Numbered from the stretch's first letter, positions 43,352 to 59,891 are shown. The stretch is 64,000 nt of DNA from Ptiloglossa arizonensis (GCF_051014685.1 NW_027479765.1:1-64000), one strand, 5' to 3'. The notes: generated by a model from the sequence alone, not told the origin. Numbers and translations are program-made.

Positions 43352-46300
43352 ATACGTTATGCGTTATACGTTATACGTTATACGTTATACGTTATACGTT
43401 ATACGTTATACGTTGTACGTTATGCGTTATACGTTATACGTTATACGTTATACGTTACACGTTTGACGTTATACGCTGTACGTTATACGTTATACGTTAT
43501 GCGTTATAGGATATACGTTATACGTTATACGTTATACGTTATACGTTATACGTTATACGTTGTACGTTATACGTTATACGCTATACGTTATACGATATAC
43601 GTTATACGTTATACGTTATACGTTATACGTTATACGTTAAACGTTATACGTTTTACGTTATACGTTATACGTTATACGTTATACGTTATACGTTATACGT
43701 TATACGTTATACGTTATACGTTATACGTTATACGTTATACGTTATACGTTATACGTTATACGTTATACGTTATACGTTATACGTTATACGTTATACGTTA
43801 TACGTTATACGTTATACGTTATACGTTATACGTTTTACGTTATACGTTATTCGTTATACGTTATACGTTATACGTTATACGTTATACGTTATACGTTATA
43901 CGTTATACGTTACTCGTTATACGTAGTATGAAATACGTTTCACGTTATAAGTTATACGTTATACGTTATACGTTATACGTTATACGTTATACGTTATACG
44001 TTATACGTTATACGTTATACGTTATACGGTATACGTTATGCGTTATACGTCATACGTTATACGTTATACGTTATACGTTATACGTTTTACGTTATACGTT
44101 ATAAGTTACACGTTATACATTATACGTTATACGATATACGTTATACGTTATACGTTATACGTTATACGTTATACGTTATACGTTATACGTTATACGTTAT
44201 ACGTTATACGTTATACGTTATACGTTATACGTTTTACGTTATACGTTATTCGTTATACGTTATACGTTATACGTTATACGTTATACGTTATACGTTATAC
44301 GTTATACGTTATACGTTATACGTTATACGTTATACGTTACTCGTTATACGTAGTATGAAATACGTTTCACGTTATAAGTTATACGTTATACGTTATACGT
44401 TATACGTTATACGTTATACGTTATACGTTATACGTTATACGTTATACGTTATACGTTATACGTTATACGTTACTCGTTATACGTAGTATGAAATACGTTT
44501 CACGTTATAAGTTATACGTTATACGTTATACGTTAAACGTTATACGTTATACGTTATACGTTATACGTTATACGGTATACGTTATGCGTTATACGTCATA
44601 CGTTATACGTTATACGTTATACGTTATACGTTTTACGTTATACGTTATAAGTTACACGTTATACATTATACGTTATACGTTATACGTTATACGTTATACG
44701 TTATACGTTATACGTTATACGTTATACGTTATACGTTATACGTTATACGTTATACGTTATACGTTATACGTTATACGTTATACGTTATACGTTATACGTT
44801 ATACGTTATACGTTATACGTTATACGTTATACGTTGAACGTTATACGTTATACGTTATACGTTATACGTTATACGTTACTCGTTATACGTAGTATGAAAT
44901 ACGTTTCACGTTATAAGTTATACGTTATACGTTATACGTTATACGTTATACGTTATACGTTATACGTTATACGTTATACGTTATACGGTATACGTTATGC
45001 GTTATACGTTATACGTTATACGTTATACGTTATACGTTATACGTTTTACGTTATACGTTATACGTTATACGTTATACGTTATACGTTATACGTTATACGT
45101 TATACGTTATACGTTATACGTTATACGTTATACGTTATACGTTATACGTTATGCGTTATACGTTATACGTTATACGTTATACGTTACACGTTTGACGTTA
45201 TACGCTGTACGTTATACGTTATACGTTATGCGTTATAGGATATACGTTATACGTTATACGTTATACGTTATACGTTATACGTTATACGTTGTACGTTATA
45301 CGTTATACGCTATACGTTATACGATATACGTTATACGTTATACGTTATACGTTATACGTTATACGTTAAACGTTATACGTTTTACGTTATACGTTATACG
45401 TTATACGTTATACGTTATACGTTATACGTTATACGTTATACGTTATACGTTATACGTTATACGTTATACGTTATACGTTATACGTTATACGTTTTACGTT
45501 ATACGTTATTCGTTATACGTTATACGTTATACGTTATACGTTATACGTTATACGTTATACGTTATACGTTATACGTTATACGTTATACGTTATACGTTAT
45601 ACGTTATACGTTACTCGTTATACGTAGTATGAAATACGTTTCACGTTATAAGTTATACGTTATACGTTATACGTTATACGTTATACGTTATACGTTATAC
45701 GTTATACGTTATACGTTATACGTTATACGTTACTCGTTATACGTAGTATGAAATACGTTTCACGTTATAAGTTATACGTTATACGTTATACGTTATACGT
45801 TATACGTTATACGTTATACGTTATACGTTATACGATATACGTTATGCGTTATACGTCATACGTTATACGTTATACGTTATACGTTATACGTTTTACGTTA
45901 TACGTTATAAGTTACACGTTATACATTATACGTTATACGTTATACGTTATACGTTATACGTTATACGTTATACGTTATACGTTATACGTTATACGTTATA
46001 CGTTATACGTTATACGTTATACGTTATACGTTATACGTTATACGTTATACGTTATACGTTATACGTTATACGTTATACGTTGAACGTTATACGTTATACG
46101 TTATACGTTATACGTTATACGTTATACGTTATACGTTATACGTTATACGTTATACGGTATACGTTATACGTTATGCGTTATACGTTATACGTTATACGTT
46201 ATACGTTATACGTTATACGTTTGACGTTATACGTTATACGTTATACGTTATACGTTATACGTTATACGTTATACGTTATACGTTATAGGTTATACGTTAT

Positions 46301-46767
46301 ACGTTATACGTTATACGTTATACGTTATACGTTATACGTTATACGTTATACGTTATACGTTATACATTATACGTTATACGTTATACGTTTTACGTTATAC
46401 GTTATTCGTTATACGTTATGCGTTATACGTTATACGTTATACGTTATACGTTATACGTTATACGTTATACGTTATACGTTATACGTTAAACGTTATACGT
46501 TATACGTTATACGTTATACGTTATACGATATACGTTATACGTTATACGTTATAGGTTATATATTATACGTTATACGTTATACGTTATACGTTATGCGTTA
46601 TGCGTTATACGTTATACGTTATGCGTTATACGTTATACGTTATACGTTATACGTTATACGTTATACGTTATACGTTATACGTTATACGTTATACGTTATA
46701 CGTTATACGTTATACGTTATACGTTATACGTTATACGTTATACGTTATACGTTATACGTTATACTTT
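43240..46767. repeat. M-dense mixed domain
   Basis: Seven M words in 2.5 kb, A words at 43464 and 45193, and the pair ATAAGTT plus ACACGTT near 44,103, 44,649 and 45,909. The stretch from each A word continues with GTACGTT, ATACGCT, ATACGAT, and AAACGTT then TTACGTT, as in the 1.55-kb HOR further right. This domain looks like an irregular relative of that HOR, with extra M words inserted by local duplication. Confidence 0.75.
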
Positions 46768-47082
46768 AGACGTTATAGGTTATACGTTAAACGTTTTACG
46801 TTATACGTTATACGTTATACGATATACGTTATACGTTATACGTTATGCGTTATAGGATATACGTTATACGTTATACGTTATACGTTAGACGTTATAGGTT
46901 CTACGTTAAACGTTTTACGTTATACGTTATACGTTATACGTTATACGTTATACGTTATACGTTATACGTTATACGTAAAACGTTATACGTTATACGTAAT
47001 ACGTTATACGATATACGTTATACGTTATACGTTGTACGTTATACGTTATACGTTATACGTTATACGTTATAGGTTATGCGTT
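46768..47082. repeat. 9.06-kb-spaced R-type duplication, copy 1
   Basis: An R word led by ATACTTT and AGACGTT, then a second AGACGTT and ATAGGTT followed by CTACGTT, AAACGTT and TTACGTT, then ATACGTA plus AAACGTT near 46,975, ending with ATAGGTT and ATGCGTT. It is repeated at 55826-56140, exactly 9,058 bp (1,294 units) away, where the first unit is GGACGTT. Confidence 0.8.
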
Positions 47083-50000
47083 ATACGTTATACGTTATAC
47101 GTTATGCGTTATACGTTATACGTTATACGATATACGTTATACGTTATACGTTATACGTTATATATTATACGTTATACGTTATACGTTATACGTTATACGT
47201 TATGCGTGATGCGTTATACGTTATACGTTATGCGTTATACGTTATACGTTTGACGTTATACGTTATACGTTATACGTTATACGTTATACGGTATACGTTA
47301 TACGTTATACGTTATACGTTAGACGTTATAGGTTATACGTTAAACGTTTTACGTTATACGTTATACGTTATACGATATGCGTTATACATTATACGTTATG
47401 CGTTATAGGATATACGTTATACGTTATACGTTATACGTTAGACGTTATAGGTTATACGTTAAACGTTATACGTTATACGTTATACGTTATACGTTATACG
47501 TTATACGTTATACGTTATACGTTATACGTTATACGTTATACGTTATACGTTATACGTTATACGTTATACGTTATACGTTATACGATATAAGTTATACGTT
47601 TTACGTTATACGTTATACGTTATACGTTATACGTTATACGTTTTACGTTATACGTTATACGTTATACGATATACGTTATACGTTATACGTTATGCGTTAT
47701 ACGTTGTACGTTATACGTTATACGTTATACGTTATACTTTATACGTTATACGTTATACATTATACGTTATACGTTATACGTTATACGTTATACGTTATAC
47801 GTTATTCGTTATACGTTATACGTTATACGTTATACGTTATACGTTATACGTTATACGTAATACGTTATACGTTATACGTTATACGTTATACGTTATACGT
47901 TATACGTTATACGTTATACGTTATACGTTATACGTTATACGTTATACGTTATACGTTATACGTTATACGTTATACGTTATACGTTATGCGTTATACGCTA
48001 TCCGTTATGCGTTATAGGTCATACCTTATACGTGATACGTCATACGTTATACGTTATACGTTATACGTTATTCGTTATACGTTATACGTTATACGTTATA
48101 CGTTATACGTTATACGTTATACGTTATATGTTATACGTTATACGTTATACGTTATACGTTATACGTAAAACGTTATACGTTATACGTTATACGTTATACG
48201 TTATACGCTATACGTTATACGTTGTACGTTATGCGTTATACGTTATGCGTTATACGTTATACGTTATACGTTATACCTTGTACGTTATACGTTATACGTT
48301 ATACGTTATACGTTATTCGTTATACGTTATACGTTATACGTTATACGTTATACGTTATACGTTATACCTTATACGTTATACGTTATACGTTATACGTTAA
48401 ACGTTATACGTTATACGTTATACGTTATACGTTATACGATATACGTTATACGTTATACGTTGTACGTCATACGTTATACGTTATACGTTATACGTTATAC
48501 GTTATATGTTATACGTTTTACGTTATACGTTATACGTTATACGTTATACGTTATACATTATACGTTATACGTTATACGTTTTACGTTATACGTTATTCGT
48601 TATACGTTATACGTTACACGTTATACGTTATACGTTATACGTTATACGTTATACGTTATACGTTATACGTTACTCGTTATACGTAATATGAAATACGTTT
48701 CACGTTATAAGTTATACGTTATACGTTATACGTTATACGTTATACGTTATACGTTATACGATATACGTTATACGTTTTACGTTATACGTTATACGTTATA
48801 CGTTATACGTTATGCGTTATACGTTATACGTTATACGGTATACGTTATACGTTATACGTTATACGTTAGACGTTATAGGTTATACGTTAAACGTTTTACG
48901 TTATACGTTATACGTTATACGATATACGTTATACGTTATACATTATACGTTATACGTTATACGTTTTACGTTATACGTTATTCGTTATACGTTATACGTT
49001 ACACGTTATACGTTATACGTTATACGTTATACGTTATACGGTATACGTTATACGTTATACGTTATACGTTAGACGTTATAGGTTATACGTTAAACGTTTT
49101 ACGTTATACGTTATACGTTATACGATATACGTTATACGTTATACGTTATGCGTTATAGGATATACGTTATACGTTATACGTTATACGTTATACGTTAGAC
49201 GTTATAGGTTATACGTTACTCGTTATACGTAATATGAAATACGTTTCACGTTATAAGTTATACGTTATACGTTATACGTTATACGTTATACGTTATACGT
49301 TATACGATATACGTTATACGTTATACGTTATACGTTATACGTTATACGTTATACGTTATACGTTATACGTTATACGTTATACGTTATACGTTATACGTTA
49401 TACGTTATACGTTATACGTTAAACGTTATACGTTATACGTTATACGTTATACGTTATACGTTATACGATATACGTTATACGTTATACGTTGTACGTTATA
49501 CGTTATACGTTATACGTTATACGTTATACGTTATACGTTATACGTTTTACGTTATACGTTATACGTTATACGTTATACATTATACGTTATACGTTATACG
49601 TTTTACGTTATACGTTATTCGTTATACGTTATACGTTATACGTTATACGTTATACGTTATACGTTATACGTTATACGTTATACGTTATACGTTATACGTT
49701 ATACGTTACTCGTTATACGTAGTATGAAATACGTTTCACGTTATAAGTTATACGTTATACGTTCTACGTTATACGTTATACGTTATACGTTATACGTTAT
49801 ACGTTATACGGTATACGTTATGCGTTATACGTCATACGTTATACGTTATACGTTATACGTTATACGTTTTACGTTATACGTTATAAGTTACACGTTATAC
49901 ATTATACGTTATACGTTATACGTTATACGTTATACGTTATACGTTATACGTTATACGTTATACGTTATACGTTATACGTTATACGTTATACGTTATACGT

Positions 50001-50659
50001 TATACGTTATACGTTATACGTTATACGTTATACGTTATACGTTATACGTTATACGTTATACGTTGAACGTTATACGTTATACGTTATACGTTATACGTTA
50101 TACGTTATACGTTATACGTTATACGTTATACGGTATACGTTATACGTTATGCGTTATACGTTATACGTTATACGTTATACGTTATACGTTATACGTTTGA
50201 CGTTATACGTTATACGTTATACGTTATACGTTATACGTTATACGTTATACGTTATACGCTGTACGTTATACGTTATACGTTATGCGTTATAGGATATACG
50301 TTATACGTTATACGTTATACGTTATACGTTATACGTTATACGTTATACGTTGTACGTTATACGTTATACGCTATACGTTATACGATATACGTTATACGTT
50401 ATACGTTATACGTTATACGTTATACGTTATACGTTAAACGTTATACGTTTTACGTTATACGTTATACGTTATACGTTATACGTTATACGTTATACGTTAT
50501 ACGTTATACGTTATACGTTATACGTTATACGTTATACGTTATACGTTATACGTTATACGTTATACGTTATACGTTATACGTTATACGTTATACGTTATAC
50601 GTTATACGTTATACGTTATACGTTATACGTTATACGTTATACGTTATACGTTATACGTT
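47083..50659. repeat. Mixed satellite domain with Y word and R words
   Basis: It contains R words near 47,320, 48,870 and 49,070, a P subunit anchored at ATGCGTT 47692, the only Y word right of 24 kb (48014), M words 48672, 49218 and 49708, and a solitary ATACGCT plus GTACGTT near 50,256 that looks like an A word lacking its TGACGTT. No single period covers the domain. Confidence 0.7.
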
Positions 50660-52199
50660 ACTCGTTATACGTAATATGAAATACGTTTCACGTTATAAGT
50701 TATACGTTATACGTTATACGTTATACGTTATACGTTATACGTTATACGTTTTACGTTATACGGTATACGTTATGCGTTATACGTTATACGTTATACGTTA
50801 TACGTTATACGTTATACGTTATACGTTATACGTTATACGTTATACGTTATACGTTATACGTTATGCGTTATACGTTATACGTTATACGTTATACGTTACA
50901 CGTTTGACGTTATACGCTGTACGTTATACGTTATACGTTATGCGTTATAGGATATACGTTATACGTTATACTTTATACGTTATACGTTATACGTTATACG
51001 TTGTACGTTATACGTTATACGCTATACGTTATACGATATACGTTATACGTTATACGTTATACGTTATACGTTATACGTTAAACGTTATACGTTTTACGTT
51101 ATACGTTATACGTTATACGTTATACGTTATACGTTATACGTTATACGTTATACGTTATACGTTATACGTTATACGTTATACGTTATACGTTATACGTTAT
51201 ACGTTATACGTTATACGTTATACGTTATACGTTATACGTTATACGTTATACGTTATACGTTTTACGTTATACGTTATTCGTTATACGTTATACGTTATAC
51301 GTTATACGTTATACGTTATACGTTATACGTTATACGTTATACGTTATACGTTATACGTTACTCGTTATACGTAGTATGAAATACGTTTCACGTTATAAGT
51401 TATACGTTATACGTTATACGTTATACGTTATACGTTATACGTTATACGTTATACGTTATACGTTATACGTTATACGTTATACGTTACTCGTTATACGTAG
51501 TATGAAATACGTTTCACGTTATAAGTTATACGTTATACGTTATACGTTATACGTTATACGTTATACGTTATACGTTATACGTTATACGGTATACGTTATG
51601 CGTTATACGTCATACGTTATACGTTATACGTTATACGTTATACGTTATACGTTATACGTTATACGTTATACGTTATACGTTATACGTTATACGTTATACG
51701 TTATACGTTATACATTATACGTTATACGTTATACGTTTTACGTTATACGTTATTCGTTATACGTTATACGTTATACGTTATACGTTATACGTTATACGTA
51801 ATACGTTATACGTTATACGTTATACGTTATACGTTATACGGTATACGTTATACGTTATGCGTTATACGTTATACGTTATACGTTATACGTTATACGTTAT
51901 ACGTTTGACGTTATACGTTACACGTTATACGTTATACGTTATACGTTATACGTTATACGTTATACGTTATACGTTATACGTTATACGTTATACGTTATAC
52001 GTTATACGTTATACGTTATACGTTATACGTTATACGTTATACGTTATACATTATACGTTATACGTTATACGTTTTACGTTATACGTTATTCGTTATACGT
52101 TATACGTTATACGTTATACGTTATACGTTATACGTTATACGTTATACGTTATACGTTATACGTTATACGTTATACGTTATACGTTATACGTTATACGTT
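50660..52199. repeat. 1.55-kb HOR, copy 1 (1,540 bp)
   Basis: Order: ATATGAA-type M (50660), A word (50905), GTACGTT, ATACGCT and ATACGAT units, AAACGTT then TTACGTT, TTACGTT then ATTCGTT, two GTATGAA-type M words (51360 and 51486, 126 bp apart), an ATGCGTT plus ATACGTC pair, then the next ATATGAA-type M. A private ATACTTT lies near 50,969. Confidence 0.85.
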
Positions 52200-53760
52200 A
52201 CTCGTTATACGTAATATGAAATACGTTTCACGTTATAAGTTATACGTTATACGTTATACGTTATACGTTATACGTTATACGTTATACGTTATACGTTATA
52301 CGGTATACGTTATGCGTTATACGTTATACGTTATACGTTATACGTTATACGTTATACGTTATACGTTATACGTTATACGTTATACGTTATACGTTATACG
52401 TTATACGTTATGCGTTATACGTTATACGTTATACGTTATACGTTACACGTTTGACGTTATACGCTGTACGTTATACGTTATACGTTATGCGTTATAGGAT
52501 ATACGTTATACGTTATACGTTATACGTTATACGTTATACGTTATACGTTATACGTTGTACGTTATACGTTATACGCTATACGTTATACGATATACGTTAT
52601 ACCTTATACGTTATACGTTATACGTTATACGTTAAACGTTATACGTTTTACGTTATACGTTATACGTTATACGTTATACGTTATACGTTATACGTTATAC
52701 GTTATACGTTATACGTTATACGTTATACGTTATACGTTATACGTTATACGTTATACGTTATACGTTATACGTTATACGTTATACGTTATACGTTATACGT
52801 TATACGTTATACGTTTTACGTTATACGTTATTCGTTATACGTTATACGTTATACGTTATACGTTATACGTTATACGTTATACGTTATACGTTATACGTTA
52901 TACGTTATACGTTACTCGTTATACGTAGTATGAAATACGTTTCACGTTATAAGTTATACGTTATACGTTATACGTTATACGTTATACGTTATACGTTATA
53001 CGTTATACGTTATACGTTATACGTTATACGTTACTCGTTATACGTAGTATGAAATACGTTTCACGTTATAAGTTATACGTTATACGTTATACGTTATACG
53101 TTATACGTTATACGTTATACGTTATACGTTATACGTTATACGGTATACGTTATGCGTTATACGTCATACGTTATACGTTATACGTTATACGTTATACGTT
53201 TTACGTTATACGTTATAAGTTACACGTTATACATTATACGTTATACGTTATACGTTATACGTTATACGTTATACGTTATACGTTATACGTTATACGTTAT
53301 ACGTTATACGTTATACGTTATACGTTATACGTTATACGTTATACGTTATACGTTATACGTTATACGTTATACGTTATACGTTATACGTTATACGTTATAC
53401 GTTATACGGTATACGTTATACGTTATGCGTTATACGTTATACGTTATACGTTATACGTTATACGTTATACGTTTGACGTTATACGTTATACGTTATACGT
53501 TATACGTTATACGTTATACGTTATACGTTATACGTTATACGTTATACGTTATACGTTATACGTTATACGTTATACGTTATGCGTTATGCGTTATACGTTA
53601 TACGTTATACGTTATACGTTATACATTATACGTTATACGTTATACGTTTTACGTTATACGTTATTCGTTATACGTTATACGTTATACGTTATACGTTATA
53701 CGTTATACGTTATACGTTATACGTTATACGTTATACGTTATACGTTATACGTTATACGTT
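52200..53760. repeat. 1.55-kb HOR, copy 2 (1,561 bp)
   Basis: Same order as copy 1: M 52200, A 52452, M pair 52914 and 53033 (119 bp apart), ending at M 53761. It retains the ATAAGTT and ACACGTT pair near 53,216 that copy 1 lacks. Next copy: M 53761 and A 54020, then it changes to the 4-kb family. Confidence 0.87.
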
Positions 53761-55019
53761 ACTCGTTATACGTAATATGAAATACGTTTCACGTTATAAG
53801 TTATACGTTATACGTTATACGTTATACGTTATACGTTATACGTTATACGTTATACGTTATACGTTATACGGTATACGTTATGCGTTATACGTTATACGTT
53901 ATACGTTATACGTTATACGTTATACGTTATACGTTATACGTTATACGTTATACGTTATACGTTATACGTTATACGTTATGCGTTATACGTTATACGTTAT
54001 ACGTTATACGTTACACGTTTGACGTTATACGCTGTACGTTATACGTTATACGTTATGCGTTATAGGATATACGTTATACGTTATACGTTATACGTTATAC
54101 GTTATACGTTATACGTTATACGTTATACGTTATACGTTATACGTTATACGTTATACGTTATACGTTATACGTTATACGTTATACGATATACGTTATACGT
54201 TATACGTTGTACGTTATACGTTATACGTTATACGTTATACGTTATACGTTATACGTTATACGTTATACGTTATACGTTTTACGTTATACGTTATACGTTA
54301 TACGTTATACCTTATACGTTATACGTTATACGTTTTACGTTATACGTTATTCGTTATACGTTATACGTTATACGTTATACGTTATACGTTATACGTTATG
54401 CGTTATGCGTTATACGTTATACGTTATGCGTTATACGTTATACGTTATACGTTATACGTTATACATTATACGTTATACGTTATACGTTATACGTTATACG
54501 TTATACGATATACGTTATACGTTATACGTTATAGGTTATATATTATACGTTATACGTTATACGTTATACGTTATGCGTTATGCGTTATACGTTATACGTT
54601 ATGCGTTATACGTTATACGTTATACGTTTGACGTTATACGTTATACGTTATACGTTATACGTTATACGGTATACGTTATACGTTATACGTTATACGTTAG
54701 ACGTTATAGGTTATACGTTAAACGTTTTACGTTATACGTTATACGTTATACGATATACGTTATACGTTATACGTTATGCGTTATAGGATATACGTTATAC
54801 GTTATACGTTATACGTTAGAAGTTATAGGTTATACGTTTTACGTTATACGTTATACGTTATACGTTATACGTTATACATTATACGTTATACGTTATACGT
54901 TTTACGTTATACGTTATACGTTATACGGTATACGTTATGCGTTATACGTTATACGTTATACGTTATACGTTATACGTTATACGTTATACATTATACGTTA
55001 TACGTTATACGTTATACGT

Positions 55020-55540
55020 TATACGATATACGTTATACGTTTTACGTTATACGTTATACGTTATACGTTATACGTTATACGTTTTACGTTATACGTTATA
55101 CGTTATACGATATACGTTATACGTTATACGTTATGCGTTATACGTTGTACGTTATACGTTATACGTTATACGTTATACTTTATACGTTATACGTTATACA
55201 TTATACGTTATACGTTATACGTTATACGTTATACGTTATACGGTATACGTTATGCGTTATACGTTATACGTTATACGTTATACGTTATACGTTATACGTT
55301 ATACGTTATACGTTATACGTTATACGATATACGTTATACGTTTTACGTTATACGTTATACGTTATACGTTATACGTTATACGTTTTACGTTATACGTTAT
55401 ACGTTATACGATATACGTTATACGTTATACGTTATGCGTTATACGTTGTACGTTATACGTTATACGTTATACGTTATACTTTATACGTTATACGTTATAC
55501 ATTATACGTTATACGTTATACGTTATACGTTATACGTTAT
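55020..55540. repeat. P subunits, tandem pair in 4-kb HOR copy 1
   Basis: The P subunit carries ATACGAT, TTACGTT, TTACGTT, ATACGAT, ATGCGTT, canonical, GTACGTT, ATACTTT and ATACATT, spaced by canonical units. Its ATGCGTT anchor lies at 55133 and 55434 (301 bp apart), 59228 and 59508 (280 bp), and 63455 and 63770 (315 bp). A single copy sits at 47692. P thus occurs as a tandem pair in every 4-kb HOR copy, with whole-unit length differences. Outer edges are approximate. Confidence 0.8.
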
Positions 55541-55825
55541 ACGTTATTCGTTATACGTTATACGTTATACGTTATACGTTATACGTTATACGTTATACGT
55601 AATACGTTATACGTTATACGTTATACGTTAAACGTTATACGTTATACGTTGTACGTTATACGTTATACGTTATACGTTATACGTTATACGTTATACGTTA
55701 TACGTTATACGTTATACGTTATTCGTTATACGTTTTACGTTATACGTTATACGTTATACGTTATACGTTATACGTTATACGTTATACGTTATACGTTATA
55801 CGTTATACGTTATACGTTATACGTT

Positions 55826-56140
55826 GGACGTTATAGGTTATACGTTAAACGTTTTACGTTATACGTTATACGTTATACGATATACGTTATACGTTATACG
55901 TTATGCGTTATAGGATATACGTTATACGTTATACGTTATACGTTAGACGTTATAGGTTCTACGTTAAACGTTTTACGTTATACGTTATACGTTATACGTT
56001 ATACGTTATACGTTATACGTTATACGTTATACGTAAAACGTTATACGTTATACGTAATACGTTATACGATATACGTTATACGTTATACGTTGTACGTTAT
56101 ACGTTATACGTTATACGTTATACGTTATAGGTTATGCGTT
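55826..56140. repeat. 9.06-kb-spaced R-type duplication, copy 2
   Basis: This is the partner of 46,768-47,082. The leading unit GGACGTT is a double variant, one step from AGACGTT. The CTACGTT unit in place of a canonical unit in the second R-like stretch is found only in this pair. Confidence 0.8.
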
Positions 56141-59100
56141 ATACGTTATACGTTATACGTTATACGTTATACGTTATACGATATACGTTATACGTTATAC
56201 GTTGTACGTTATACGTTATACGTTTTACGTTATACGTTATACGTTATACGTTATACGTTATACGTTATACGTTTTACGTTATACGTTATACGTTATACGT
56301 TATACCTTATACGTTATACGTTATACGTTTTACGTTATACGTTATTCGTTATACGTTATACGTTATACGTTATACGTTATACGTTATACGTTATACGTTA
56401 TACGTTATACGTTATACGTTATACGTTATACGTTATACGTTATACGTTATGCGTTATGCGTTATACGTTATACGTTATGCGTTATACGTTATACGTTATA
56501 CGTTTGACGTTATACGTTATACGTTATACGTTATACGTTATACGGTATACGTTATACGTTATACGTTATACGTTAGACGTTATAGGTTATACGTTAAACG
56601 TTTTACGTTATACGTTATACGTTATACGATATACGTTATACGTTATACGTTATGCGTTATAGGATATACGTTATACGTTATACGTTATACGTTAGACGTT
56701 ATAGGTTATACGTTTTACGTTATACGTTATACGTTATACGTTATACGTTATACATTATACGTTATACGTTATACGTTTTACGTTATACGTTATTCGTTAT
56801 ACGTTATACGTTATACGTTATACGTTATACGTTATACGTTATACGTTATACGTTATACGTTACTCGTTATACGTAGTATGAATTACGTTTCACGTTATAA
56901 GTTATACGTTATACGTTATACGTTATACGTTATACGTTATACGTTATACGTTATACGTTATACGTTATACGGTATACGTTATGCGTTATACGTTATACGT
57001 TATACGTTATACGTTATACGTTATACGTTTTACGTTATACGTTATACGTTATACGTTATACGTTATACGTTATACGTTATACGTTATACGTTATACGTTA
57101 TACGTTATACGCTATACGTTATACGTTATACGTTATACGTTATACATTATACGTTATACGTTATACGTTTTACGTTATACGTTATTCGTTATACGTTATA
57201 CGTTATACGTTATACGTTATACGTTATACGTTATACGTTATACGTTATACGTTATACGTTATACGTTACTCGTTATACGTAATATGAAATACGTTTCACG
57301 TTATAAGTTATACGTTATACGTTATACGTTATACGTTATACGTTATACGTTATACGTTATACGTTATACGGTATACGTTATGCGTTATACGTTATACGTT
57401 ATACGTTATACGTTATACGTTATACGTTATACGTTATACGTTATACGTTATACGTTATACGTTATACGTTATACGTTATGCGTTATACGTTATACGTTAT
57501 ACGTTATACGTTACACGTTTGACGTTATACGCTGTACGTTATACGTTATACGTTATGCGTTATAGGATATACGTTATACGTTATACGTTATACGTTATAC
57601 GTTATACGTTATACGTTGTACGTTATACGTTATACGCTATACGTTATACGATATACGTTATACGTTATACGTTATGCGTTGTAGGATATACGTTATACGT
57701 TATACGTTATACGTTATACGTTATACGTTATACGTTATACGTTATACGTTATACGTTATACGTTATACGTTATACGTTATACGTTATACGTTATACGTTA
57801 TACGTTATACGTTATACGTTATACGTTATACGTTATACGTTATACGTTATACGTTATACGTTATACGTTATACGTTATACGTTATACGTTATACGTTATA
57901 CGTTATACGTTATACGTTATACGTTATACGTTTTACGTTATACGTTATACGTTATACGTTATACGTTATACGTTATACGTTATACGTTATACGTTATACG
58001 TTATACGTTATACGTTATACGTTATACGTTAAACGTTATACGTTATACGTTATACGTTATACGTTATACGATATACGTTATACGTTATACGTTATAGGTT
58101 ATATATTATACGTTATACGTTATACGTTATACGTTATACGTTATACGTTATACGTTATACGTTATACGTTATACGTTATACGTTATACGTTATACGTTAT
58201 ACGTTATACGTTATACGTTATACGTTATACGTTATACGTTTTACGTTATACGTTATACGTTATACGTTATACGTTATACGTTATACGTTATACGTTATAC
58301 GTTATACGTTATACGTTATACGTTATACGTTATACGTTAAACGTTATACGTTATACGTTATACGTTATACGTTATACGATATACGTTATACGTTATACGT
58401 TATAGGTTATATATTATACGTTATACGTTATACGTTATACGTTATGCGTTATGCGTTATACGTTATACGTTATGCGTTATACGTTATACGTTATACGTTA
58501 TACGTTATACATTATACGTTATACGTTATACGTTATACGTTATACGTTATACGATATACGTTATACGTTATACGTTATAGGTTATATATTATACGTTATA
58601 CGTTATACGTTATACGTTATGCGTTATGCGTTATACGTTATACGTTATGCGTTATACGTTATACGTTATACGTTTGACGTTATACGTTATACGTTATACG
58701 TTATACGTTATACGGTATACGTTATACGTTATACGTTATACGTTAGACGTTATAGGTTATACGTTAAACGTTTTACGTTATACGTTATACGTTATACGAT
58801 ATACGTTATACATTATACGTTATGCGTTATTGGATATACGTTATACGTTATACGTTATACGTTAGAAGTTATAGGTTATACGTTTTACGTTATACGTTAT
58901 ACGTTATACGTTATACGTTATACGTTATACATTATACGTTATACGTTATACGTTTTACGTTATACGTTATTCGTTATACGTTATACGTTATACGTTATAC
59001 GTTATACGTTATACGTTATACGATATACGTTATACGTTTTACGTTATACGTTATACGTTATACGTTATACGTTATACGTTATACGTTATACGTTATACGT

Positions 59101-59885
59101 TATACGTTATACGTTATACGATATACGTTATACGTTTTACGTTATACGTTATACGTTATACGTTATACGTTATACGTTTTACGTTATACGTTATACGTTA
59201 TACGATATACGTTATACATTATACGTTATGCGTTATACGTTGTACGTTATACGTTATACGTTATACGTTATACATTATACGTTATACGTTATACGTTATA
59301 CGTTATACGTTATACGGTATACGTTATGCGTTATACGTTATACGTTATACGTTATACGTTATACGTTATACGTTATACGTTATACGTTATACGTTATACG
59401 ATATACGTTATACGTTTTACGTTATACGTTATACGTTATACGTTATACGTTATACGTTTTACGTTATACGTTATACGTTATACGATATACGTTATACGTT
59501 ATACGTTATGCGTTATACGTTGTACGTTATACGTTATACGTTATACGTTATACTTTATACGTTATACGTTATACATTATACGTTATACGTTATACGTTAT
59601 ACGTTATACGTTATACGTTATTCGTTATACGTTATACGTTATACGTTATACGTTATACGTTATACGTTATACGTAATACGTTATACGTTATACGTTATAC
59701 GTTATACGTTATACGTTATACGTTTTACGTTATACGTTATACGTTATACGTTATACCTTATACGTTATACGTTATACGTTTTACGTTATACGTTATTCGT
59801 TATACGTTATACGTTATACGTTATACGTTATACGTTATACGTTATACGTTATACGTTACTCGTTATACGTAGTATGAAATACGTT

Positions 59886-59891
59886 AACGTT
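59886..59891. other. Register break: six-base unit AACGTT
   Basis: In the M word starting at 59858 the fifth unit should be TCACGTT but reads AACGTT, one base short. Before it, every unit start I checked equals 1 modulo 7; after it (from 59,892) every one equals 0 modulo 7, including M words 60249, 60963, 61082 and 61824, A words 60508 and 62083, AGAAGTT 63056 and the last unit at 63,994. It may be a true deletion or a sequencing or assembly error. Confidence 0.9.

Larger units (their letters stand above)
253..48041. repeat. Y word family (ATAGGTC-led), 13 copies
   Basis: The Y word is four units: ATAGGTC, ATACCTT or ATTCCTT, ATACGTG (ACACGTG at 519) and ATACGTC. It is usually preceded by ATACGCT, ATGCGTT and ATAGGAT units. 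Starts: 253, 519, 11208, 13105, 13343, 13728, 15611, 15905, 16178, 16451, 20938, 23941 and 48014. Eight of the 13 lie between 11.2 and 16.5 kb. The ATTCCTT form occurs only at 11208, 13343 and 13728, which are therefore the closest relatives. Confidence 0.85.
54398..58443. repeat. 4-kb HOR, copy 1 (4,046 bp)
   Basis: It starts at paired ATGCGTT units at 54398 and ends before the equivalent pair at 58444. Anchors: AGAAGTT at 54818 (58864 in copy 2, 63056 in copy 3), two P subunits with ATGCGTT anchors at 55133 and 55434, the R-type duplicate at 55826, M words 56862 and 57268, and A word 57520. Confidence 0.83.
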